Shown in pieces: positions 46,701 to 58,700 of a stretch of DNA of 64,000 bases (positions are counted from its first letter, which is position 1; the number at the start of each line of letters is the position of its first letter). The notes under the pieces were generated by a model. The model was given only the letters and a program-made list of their open reading frames with translations. It was not told the origin of the DNA and searched no databases. The DNA comes from Uloborus plumipes. Its lineage: Eukaryota; Arthropoda; Arachnida; Araneae; Uloboridae. Position numbers and translations under genes: made by a program. The DNA is taken from NCBI GenBank assembly GCA_038373865.1, contig JAXGGA010001643.1:1-64000 (forward strand). Direction: 5' to 3'.

Positions 46701-49700
46701 GAAGTGGCCGAGCACTGGATTTCTGTGGCCGACACTTGGAGCATTTACTAGTGTTGATAACAGCTTGGATTTTAACATAATTGTTTAGCAAATTTCTGAA
46801 ACAAGTAGGTGATTCACTATCAGAAAGGTTCATTCTAAAGTTTTACCTTGTTTTTGTTGCGGTACTGATAGCTGAAAGTTCTAGGTTAGCCAAGATCCAC
46901 AAAAGATCTTGGGGGCAATTGCCCACCTCCCCCCTCCTGACCCCCCAAATGACGGGTCTGGTTCGTTGTAAGTTTCCCTTTGTTTTGTTTTGTTTTTAAT
47001 TCAACCCCCTATATCAGATAAGATCAATGAAAATGAAGTGGCCGACTACTGGATTCAACGTGGCCGAGCACTGGATTTCTGTGGCCGACTACTGGAGCAT
47101 TTACTAGTGTTGATAACAGCTTGGATTTTAACATAATTGTTTTGCAAATTTCTGAAACAAGTAGGTGATTCACTATCAGAAAGGTTCATTCTAAAGTTTT
47201 ACCTTGATTTTTTAGCTGTATTGATAGCTGAAAGTTCTAGGTTAGCCAAGATCCACAAAAGATCTCTTAAATGGCCGACTACTGGAGCACTTACCCTATT
47301 TATAAATAAAAAAGTTATAAGCATCTTCAAAAAGTACTCTTTTCACGAAAAGTCGCTTCCGCAGCTTCTGAAAAGTGCTTGCCAAAAAAAATTCTGAAGG
47401 TTTAAAATTTTTTAAACCATTGTTTCATGCTCCCAATATAACAGTTAATTAACAGGCAAAAAGTTTTAAAAATCAAATATAGTGAGCAACATTGTTTAGT
47501 TTTCCTGTATGATTTCGCATGGATTGACCCATTACTAAATTAATAAAAACATTTCATATCAGTGGCGCCAAAAACTCTTTTTTGGCATCACTAATATGGT
47601 TAAAAAAGAAATACAATTTCAAGATAAATAAAAAATCAAGGAACTACTGATGTTTTTTTTTTTTTTTACAAAATATGTAAGCAAAATTGATTGTTTGATC
47701 TTATATTTCTTCTCATTTTAATTAGACGTCTGATGGGCATTCCCCATTAGACCCCACATGAAAAGTCCCATTAGCCCTCATACCCCTTTGCTCAAGTATT
47801 AGAACAACTTTTGGCTAACTATTTAAAAATAACACAAAATAAGAATTGTATCAGAACCTATAGTAAAGCTTCAAAATAACAGGTGTCAGTGCTATAAATA
47901 AAAGAGATCAAAGTTTTAACAGAAGTAACTACAGTCGACACTCGTTATAACGACCACACGTTATAAAGACTATCCCAATATAACGACCGGTGAGAAAACC
48001 CCCAACTGTATCCCAATATACTCTATGTTCTACCTCTTATAGCGACCACTCGTTATAAGGACCGGTTTCTGTAGGAGGGAGACGGTCGTTATATCGAACG
48101 TTGACTGTATTTAAAAAAATGTGCTGAAAAATAATCTTGATGCTCAATCAAGTCTTCTCATTTGCTGTTCAAACAGCTGTTGAAAAAGATATGATTCATA
48201 CATAGTCATGTGCAGTACCGCTACAGTTACACAGTAACAAATGTCCAAGTTAGAAATTAAATTATTTCTTGGTAAAATTCACTTGTCTCATCAGCCCCTA
48301 TTCTCTCCTAAATAAGTTATCAAGCATTCTTAAACTTCAATTTTACTTGCCTATTTTTATGTATTATCAATTTTAGAAGTAGTTATAAAAATTAATAAAA
48401 TCAAATCCGAAGTTTGCAATTTTATATCCTTGAAAAGCACACATATTCTACAAACATTCTGATTCAATCATTAAATTAAGTAAAATCTCATATACCAAAC
48501 TATTAAGATTCCAATGACTGTTGGAAGACCTGGTTAAACATTCTTTTAAGGATTTGAAGTCAAAAACAGTTGAACTCCTTGAACAGGGGTCCAAGTCCTT
48601 TTCAAAAATTTCTTTATTTTCGTCTTCAGATGAACAGTCACTTTGATCATTCAATGATTGAAATTTATTAGTGTCTAACATTTCTTTAGAATTTTCACCA
48701 TTCCTAGTTGTAAAATACACAAATTCTTCACTGTTTCTGGAGCTAAACGAAGAATGAGCATCAGAAAATTTTCCCAATATTTTTTTCAAATGCCTAAGGG
48801 ATAAGAAAAAGAATAAATTGAGAAAGGCCCTAAAATTAATTTACAAAAATCAGAATATCAGATTGAGTTTTAGAGTGCGAATTCAAATAAATTGTACATT
48901 AACTTCAGCATAAAATATTTTTCTTGATGTCTAAACTTAATGTTTAGTTCTACGACTGTGTATTTTGATTAAGTTAAAAGTATTTTAAAAGTACAAATGT
49001 ATATTACTTAGAAAGTATGGCACTCTAAGTTTGATATTTTGAAACTTCTAATTGTGAACAAAGGTCTAATGTAGGGGTGCACAACCTTTTTCAGTGAAGG
49101 GCCACATGCGTAGCAGGAGCTCCATTGGAGGGCTGCATGCCAGCCCATCATTTGGAGAGGGCTCGTGAAAAGTAATTACCCCCCCCCCCTCTTTCACAGG
49201 CTCTGAGAAAGTCATGCTTTTGTTTTTTAATTTTGAATATATTTTGCTATATTATTTGCATTGAGTACATATCATTTGCCCCGTGGAAAATTAAGAAAAA
49301 TGATGGGCCTGGCAGAGCAAGCACCAGTACTTTGCTGATGTTAATGTAAGAAAAGTTGCAATTGAAATACTGAATATTTTTACTAAATGACTTGTTGGGG
49401 AAAAAATACCAACTTTATTAAAACATGAAACTACAAAATATTTCATATACATGACTCACAGTGAAAAGTTAAACATTTTTCAGTGAAGAAAGGTTTTGAT
49501 CTTATGATGCTAAGCAGCCTTTCTCATTAAAGTTGCTTTGCCATCAGAGGCTTAAAACTTTGCATGTTTTGAAAAAGGTGTTACATGTCTGCAATATTTT
49601 TGCAACTTTGTGCTTTAATAATGTTGAACTTTATCACTTATTAAAACTAAAGAAATCATTCACCATTTCATTCAGCAATACAAAATCAATATGTAATTTG

Positions 49701-52700
49701 AGCACAATAAGATCCAAAAAGGACTCTTGGCAAAACTGCCAACAGTTCCAAAGGAACTAGGCTACAGTGAAAACATAAAATTATACCATTAGCTGGATAT
49801 AATATGAATATCAAACAAAATGATGACTTAAATGCCATGAAATCAAAATTAGCAATTGGATGGCTGAGATTGAAATGTATCTACCAATTTTTATACATGG
49901 GTTCATTGTTGATAGTTGAAATTCTCAACATGCTTGCGTTTTTCTTTTTTGGGTTAATCATGGAGGTAAAGATATTTAGAACTCCAAAAGTCACAACTAT
50001 TAGAAACTTCAGTTGCATATACAGTGCGTCGCAAAAGTTTAAGCACAATCGAAATCTTTTGATAAGACGAAAAGTATACACCAAAAAGCTTTGAAATTTT
50101 TACTGTAATTAAACAAACAGCTTACAAATCCATGTTTTGAATTTGGAAACAATTCATAGAAATTAAAATACGATTACATGATAAAATCAAAATTTTGCTG
50201 TCGCAAAAGTTTAAGCACAAAAACGGAATAAATATATTTTAGAAAGCATAAAAGTCGTTTAGTAGTCTATGGTGTTACCGTTGCATCTGATGAGTTCGAA
50301 TATGCGATTTTTCATCGATAGCACAAGATTATGGAAGGTTTCGGTAGTTAGTCTGTACCAGGCAGGCTTCCTCGATTGCAGATTTAAGCTCTTGAACAGA
50401 GCAATTTTGCTTCCCATTCAGGAAAACGTCACGTGCGAGAATTCCCCAGATGTTTTCTATGGGATTTAGATCCGGGTTGAGTGTTGGCCAGTTTATTACA
50501 CTAATATTTTGAGAAGCAAGCCATTCTTTCGTACTACGGGAATTGTGTATTGAAGCGTTGTCTTGCTGAAAAATCCAATCAGGACCACCTAGGACTTCCC
50601 TAAATAGTAACGAATGCTTTCTCAGGATATTTTGATACCTTTCTGAATTTAGTCTACCCTTTAGAAAGCTAAGAGAAGTTTGTCCGTTGAAGTAAAAAGC
50701 GCCCCATACCATGACTGAGCCACCACCATGTTGCTTACTGAATACGCACTTCGGATCTTTCTCAAGTCACGCCAGTAGTATGAGAACCCATCTAAACCGT
50801 CTAAATTCGATTTTTTTTCATCAGAGAACACAACAGTAATCCATTCGTCACTGTAATGCATATGATGCTTTGCCCACTGCAGTCTTGTTTGTTTGTAACA
50901 CTTTTTCAGAAAAGGTTTGCGAGCCAACTTTTGTTTTTTGATAAATCCTGATTCTTTTATTCGTCTGCTTATGTTATCACGTGATAATTTTGTTACAAGT
51001 CTAGTTTTTATTTCATTAAGTGACAAATTTTCAGTTAAGGCCAGTTTTTTAATTCTTCTATCCTCACGAGAGGTAGTTTTTCTCGGTCTTCCTGAGCGAA
51101 ACGCAGGTTTCGCTCCAATACCACCAGGAAAACCTTTTTGTTTTTTTCCCCCTTAAGTTAAAAAAAAAACTTCTCTTTTTTTTTTGTTCAAAATTTTTTT
51201 TTATCTTTTTTCAACACAAAAAAATCAAATGCACTCGCGGGCCGCACATCGCTACGCGGCGGGCCGCAGGTCGTGCACCCCTAGTCTAATGGGTCAATGT
51301 TGACCATTAGATTGAGAACCGCTCCTTATATTTAAATGCTGAATGTGCAATTTTGATGAATTAGAGCCAATGCTTTAAGTCTAACCAATTCTAATGTTAG
51401 ACTTAAAGCATTTACATGTTGTCAAGATATCTTGGCATGCAATTTTTTTATTTATAAATCGGACAGTTCCTTCAAGGGGCATCCATTTTCTGTTATAAAG
51501 TGTATATTACAAAATGCATGAGAAAAATTGATGTAAAACCTACCTATCTTTAAAAGGTGATAAAGTATGACTAGGAGGATGTTTAGATTTAGAATTTTCT
51601 TCATCAGAACTACAATCATCAGAACTTTTAGAATTAGTTTCAAGCTCGGAAATTGTATCTGAAAATAAAATATTCAAATTTTAAAATGAAAGCAAACTTA
51701 AAAACTGAAGAGGCAAAATAGATAGTCAGAAAGAAATATTTGAAACCTTAATATTTATGGCAACTATTTTTAAAGTTTTAACATAATACTAATTAACAAT
51801 GAGTAAGAAAATTCACTGCCCCCACTTTTCATTGATTTACTGCTAATCTTGTATTGTTATTTGAGATAGAGTGATTCCACATATTTCTTCGTTGGCAAGG
51901 ACATTCCTTATTATACTAAGATCATAGACAAGAGTGATCTTTCAGTTTGAACGCTTTTATTAAATGTATTAAATTGTTCATGTTTAAAAGTGTATTTAAT
52001 TTTTTAATGGTGTGAAATCCTTTTGTTAAAAGTATATGCATGAATTCAAGTAGCCATTTAAGATAAATAAAACAAATAATTTGCATAAAATTTATCTCCA
52101 TAATGGCTTAAATGAAGAGTTCTAATCAGTTAACAAATCAATAAATACATAAAAATAATAAAGTTTGAAATAAGCAAAAGATATAAAGCTCAGGTGGAAA
52201 TCCTGAGGAAACTTATTGTTTATTCATGTCCCTGATCCCATTTTCTTTTTTTGTATTACATTGAAAATGTGCACAAAATATTTGGTGCAAACTTAGGAGG
52301 GCAAATAAATGAAATAAAACCTCCCCCAAAAAATTGCAGACTACAACATCATCCTTAACCTGTTAACCGGGGAATTAGCTATTGCTCAACTCGTTTCACA
52401 ATGGGGACTTTTTTTTCGCAGCGATAAGTAATATCACACCACAAATAATAATTCACATCTCAGTATGTAAATAATACAACACAATAATAAAAATATATAA
52501 AACACTGAAATGCACAATAAGAATATACGAAAAATTTCGTCATGCCCATTGCTGTAGGCTTTTATGTATGACGAAATATTTCGTCATACCCAGTTAACAG
52601 GTTAAATGTACAAATCACATGTTGACATGCTATCTTATAAAAAAAGATGTGGCTGTTACTGTAAATTCTATATACAATATTAAGAAAATTTCAAAACTTT

Positions 52701-55700
52701 CACACTTGCCCGAAGGTTGCAAACATTCTATCCATGCATTATTATAGCTTACAATATTGATGTGATTGAGTGCTGCAATACTTTTGGCTTCCCGAATCAC
52801 CTAAAATACAACAAATAAATAAAGAATATTAAATATCCAAATTAAATAGAAGCTTCAAAAACTTTCGTGGTATAAATTTTGAATAGGAAATTGTAACTAA
52901 AATTTACCTTTAAGAATCGTGAATCACTTTTATATCGAAATACTATTTTCTTAATTGCATAAGTAGCACCATCAAGTTTATGCTTTACCTAAAGAAATAG
53001 AGTCAAAAAATGAACTTAAGCAAACTAAATTTTTAGGTATAATTATCATCTTAGCTTTTTCTGCTTTGCAAAAATTACAACTGACATTTTACGCACTTAA
53101 AGACGCAAAATTTAACTACACTATACATAAAATAATTTCCAACCTTGCATACAACACCAAAACCTCCCTTTGCAATTGTTTCTAACTCTTCAAAATCTTG
53201 ATCATATTTGTTTTTAAGCTGTAGCTGTGATGAAAATTCTTCCTCTCTAAGAATTGACCTAGAAAAAAAATCATATCATTTTAAAATTTTAAGTAACAGA
53301 TCCGCTCTTCAGTCAGAATGATTTTAATGTAGAAAAAAAAAAAAAAAAAAAAAAAAAGACACTTGAAGAGGAATGACTACTTGAGGTGCACTACTTAGCT
53401 GCTCAACTTTTAGAGGTTGATATATATGATATAAGTCAAATTCTGAACCTGATAAAAGAGGTCAACTTAGAAACGTGGCCAACTTTACAGGTTTTATTGT
53501 ACTACAAAACTCCAACAATAATTCGGCCACTGTACAGCATTTGAAAATGTAATTAAGAATATGTTTACATAACTCCATTGTAACTGTAACTTTAACCCCT
53601 TAATAGTTTGTTACTTAGCATTTGGCAACATTGCTATTCTAAATAGAATCGTCTATGTATGTGTCTTATAAATAAGCTTATTGTTCTATTGAGTTGCTAC
53701 TTTCAAGTAAACATTTCAGCATAAATGTTACACTCATGACTTTGCTAATGAAGCAGGAATGTTCTACGAAATTAACAACTAAACAAAAACAGAAATCAGA
53801 AAAAAATAAATAAGGATAATTATCCATATAACATATAAGTTTTTGAACTCCACCCCCCCACACACAGAAAAAAGTTAATAAGTGTTTAAGTAAAACAAAA
53901 GTTATAAATGGTTTTATTGAAAAAAAAAAGGAAGTAAATACAATAAAGAGACAACTTGCTAATTTAATTTATAAAAAAAAAAGCAGATCAAAATACATAC
54001 TCAAGAGAAGCATTATTTCCAGAAGAGTTTGGGATAACATCTGATTGAACCTAAAAAACAATTTCATGATATTTTTCTCTTTTAATGAAAAATTTAGCAT
54101 TATGGACTAGTAAAAAATTACTTCCTTGCTGGCAGACAAGGAGAGAAAACTCAATGCTATAAATTTTATCGGTTGCCATTTTCAATTTATTATCATTAAA
54201 ATAATTTTATTGGTTTTAGTAAGCGAGATGTAGCAAAACTGTATAGTTACTAACAGTTTTGCTATGAAAGGCCTTTTTGGATTCCCTTTCCTGATTATTA
54301 GAAGGAAAAACCAGCAACCATTCTCAATCACTAATACAAAAATGTTTGGTTTACTCAAGTCATATGACTGTTGTTATAATAAGGAAAAAGTTACATAAAA
54401 CACCACTTACATACAAATAACTAGCATCTAGAAATAATACACAGAAATACCTACTTGCTTAACAAAATGAAAAAAATGTTCAGCTGCCTTTCTTCGTAAA
54501 GGCATTAAATTATCCAAAACTAAAGACCGGTTCAAGAACTGCAAAAGCAAGAAACAGAAATAAAGATGTGACAAGAGAAAGGTACGAAATTATAATCAGC
54601 ACATCACAGAATTTTTTCTAACATTCAATTAGTGAGCACTGTGTATGTATGTACAGAGGAAAGAATGTAAATAACATTAATTTATCTTCCTTTCTTCTCT
54701 TTAATTCTTTCCTCTGTATATGCATACACACAAATATTTTCTAACAACCTTCAGAAATTAAACATTCTGCATAAATCTTAATACAATTATAAATGCGAAA
54801 AATTGGATGGATGTTTCTCTTTCACGCAAAAACTACTGAATGGATTTTAATGAAACTTTTACCATAATGTAGCTTACACATCAGAACAACACATAGGCTA
54901 TAATTTATAACGATATTCGAAAAAGTTCGATTGGTAGCTTTTTTCATTCCAATTTAAGGTACATTTTTCGCATAAATATGCGAAGGCTTTCAACAAACTA
55001 ATTCAGTATTTAGTGTATCATCTCAACTTCCTGTCGATAGCTAGAATTGCGGGTACCATTTCCGCTTTTCGCATTAAATGTTCAAGGCTTTTCTCAAGTC
55101 AAATTAAAAAGTAATTTTTTTCAGCTTCATGGTTAATATCCAGGCTTTTACATAGACATTGGAAACGCTTGTGCGCCCGCTCTCTAACGAGCTTATCATG
55201 ATTTGTACTTAAAGAATATCGGTAATGTAACCGTTAGAAGAGATTGGCAACTAATAAATGGATTAGGTTCATTATTTTCCAATTTGATGAAGCCTTAAAT
55301 ACAGCTTAACAGCATTTCTTAAATTTGCCTGCATCAATTGGGCACTTTCTCGGGGTACTTACAATAGAGCAGCTTTTTAGTATCCGATTGAACAGGAATT
55401 TTGCCAAATTTGCTGCAAGATTTTAATAACTGAGATTTTTGGAGATTTTTTTCAACTGAAGCTAGTTTTTGTGCCAAAGACTACGTAATAATACTTTACT
55501 ACCAAAATAAAATAAATACGTAACCAAAATAAAACAATTATTGTCTGATATTTATTGACTGCGGCAAAATCTCAATCATCGATATAATACTCCCACATTT
55601 GAAAAGTTCAGTTTTTTTTCTTTCATTTTCTGATTCCGTACGTATCCATTAAAAACCTTTTTAAAATTATAGCAAAAAGTAAAGTAATCCACATACTAAA

Positions 55701-58700
55701 TTAATAAAACCCTTAAACAAGACTAAAATTACCATTAATTTGCAGTTTTGCACAAATAATTTCTAAATGTTACGTATTAATTTTGAAATCATTTAGGACA
55801 AAACTTTTAACGTCATTTTATGGTCAGCAATAGTATCTCATTCTTAGCATTTGATGACTATTTCTCTGTGACAAAAATTAGTGACATAATAATACTTAAT
55901 GTATTTTCACAAAGTGAAGAAAGGAGCAAAATTATCCTAGGTATCCCAAAACAGTTACGCAAAAATTTGGCAACATTTTAAGAATCGTCAAAGCGGTGTG
56001 TTTTGAGTTCTTTCAGTTCAGGAAAAAAAAAAAAGGTGAGTATATAAATTTCTTCACAATATTATTACTGACTCAGGCAACGCCGGGTATTTTTGCTAAT
56101 CTTGCATTAAATTTTAAAGTGCTTAATTCTTAAAACTCTTTTTTTTAAATACAAATCAATAAGTGTGCTAAAAAATCGAGTTTCAACCCAGGAACAGCAC
56201 ATAAAGATACTACAGACAATATTTACAAAAAATGAAAAGCAATATTCCAACTTAAAACCAGAGATGACTAAAATAATCATCCAGCAAAATGAAATTTTTA
56301 AGAATATTTTATGGACGCAGTACATTATACAGAATCATAGCTGATATAATTGAAAGCTAAAATTAAGGATACTTGATAAAAATGGGGAGCATGAATAAAT
56401 TTAAGGGCAAAAATAAGAGTTAAAGGGTATTTAAAACTAGTAAGTTTTTATTGAATCAGCCCTGTATAGAACTTGAATTCAGGGTTTAAAATTTGGAAGG
56501 ATTCAAAATTAGGATTATTATTAATACTTATTTGAAATTAAGAAATCTCCAACTTTTAAATTCAAAACAGTATTTTAAAAGAGGCATAAGTTTATTTTCT
56601 GCTATAAGTTATAATAAATATTCCTTGCAGCAGGTAAAGATTTAGAAAATTACAAGGGAATTCGGGTTACATTTTGCTGCTTTTTTTTGGGTGATACAAA
56701 GAATAAAAAAAATTAAATAAACATGAACAAAAAAATAACTTTATTAGACATGTAATATACAGCCAGCTTGGTTATTCCATGAGGTGCATTGCATGTATTG
56801 TGCAAAGGGTTCTGTTGTAGCGATGGTGATTATTTTTCAGAAGGAATTTTCCCTGAAATATCAGAAAAATCTTTTTTGGGGAAATTTTATTGTTTTGATG
56901 AAAATGATTCATGAGATATTTACTTCATTAAAAAGTTCAGTAGAAGGTTCTTGTCATTTTTGAATGAAATTACTCTGCGTTTGCACCCTTTGATATCCCG
57001 GGAAAAATGACAGGCCTGTCTATGGAGTAATATGATTTCCGTAACTTTGGTTCAACAACTTCTTTCAAGAGTTTTTATTAGCACTTTTGGTTCTTTTGGG
57101 AAGAAAAGTTTGTTAAAATTTACTTCATAAAAGTAAAAAATATAAAAATATAGAACATGGTAATAATATTTACCTTTGAATCAGAAAGAAGATCCACAAC
57201 TCCTATAAAGAAGAAAAATAGTTTAAAGGAGCTAAATAAACAATCATTTGAAGTATCCTTTGAAACAAAGTAGAACCTCTCCATAAGGGACACTAAGGGG
57301 ATCTAACACATTTTGTCCCTCAAATAGAGATGTCTCTTCTTTGAGGTATAAGAGCTAATGTGTACAGTGTATGGACTCAGTACCAGTTGTGTAAGTATGA
57401 AACCAGAATTTTTTTTACAGAAAAAACATTTATTGTAATGATATGATACAAAGTACCTTATTCAAAGTATTGTCCATCGCTATCTATACATTTTTGCAAT
57501 TTTTCTGGCAATTTGTGGATTCTGTGCCAAAAGAACTGTTGATTTTTTGAGGCAATCCATTCATTGAGCCATTTTTGTATAGCTTCGTAAGAAGTCAAGC
57601 GCTGCTCAGCAAGTGCGTGTCCCATCGATGCAAACAAGTAATAATCGGATGGGGCAATGTCCGGTGAGTAAGCTGCATGCAAAAGAATCTCCCAACGGAA
57701 CGACTCTATCGTTTCCTGGACCAGTTTTCCTTTGTGTGCTAGTGCGTTACCATGCAGCAAAATCACCTTGTGTTGTCTTTGGTTTTGCCGTCGATGTTGA
57801 TGGTTCACGCGGAGTAACCCATGACTTTTTGAGCTTAGGATTCTCGAAATATATCCACTTTTCATCGCCAGTCACAATTCTATGGAGAAATGACTTTCTT
57901 TTGAACCTGGCGAGCATGCTGTTTTGCGGTTTTCTCGCTGTCTTTCGTTGAGTACATGTGGAACTTATTTCCCCAACTTTTGTATCTTTCCCATGGCTTT
58001 CAACCGAAGGGAGATGGCTTCTCGGGTCACATTTAACTGATCTGCCAGTTGTTGCTGTGTTTGAGCGTCGTCTACATTTAACAAGGCTTGCAAGTCAGCG
58101 TCTTCAAACTTTTCGGTGGTCTTCCACGTTCTTCGTTCCTCACGTCAAAATCGCCACTTCTGAACCGTTTGAACCACTCGAAACACTGTGTGTTACCGAC
58201 AGCATACTCACCATACGCCTCCACAAGCATTCAATGCGATTCGACTGTGGTTTTTTTCAGATGAAAACAGAAAACTAGTGATGTCCGCAAATCGTAATTT
58301 GTTGTCACAAAACTCGACATGTTTATTTCTAATAAACTAATGCTACTGAATGAAACTCGTGTCATTGTGAGTTGGAAATCTTTGTCAGATATCAATACAA
58401 TAACAAGACACCGCTGACGTGACGAGTCGGCAACTACATTGACATCTAGCGCCATCTATGGGAAATTCCGGTTTTATACTTACACACCTAGTATAGTTTT
58501 ATAACACATAAACAGAAACTCTTAACATTTTAGAATAAACGCTAAAAATATTTCATGTATTCTACATATAACTCAGAAGCATTTAAATTAGAAAAATAAA
58601 TAAATAAATAAATAAAAAATTTAACAAATTGCAAATTTTGTAACTTACTTACTACAGAAAATGTTTTGAAATAATTTATGACGTAAATTTGTTTGACCTA

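Larger units (their letters stand above)
39345..47530. mobile_element. Large fold-back element with about 1.3-kb inverted arms
   Basis: GGGTCAATCCATG at 39345 is matched by CATGGATTGACCC ending at 47530. ATTA lies directly outside both ends, a probable 4-bp target duplication. The left arm runs to about 41272 and the right arm from about 43212. After removing later insertions (39832-40482, 44038-44827, 45081-47297) the arms are about 1.28 and 1.31 kb and align along their length. The loop is about 0.5 kb once the Tc1 copy is removed. No transposase of its own was seen. It lies wholly in the EIF2AK1 intron between exons 10 and 11. Confidence 0.88.

Noticed and set aside
57613..58278. Two + strand open frames of 106-112 codons
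   Set aside because: They are antisense to the dead mariner transposase.
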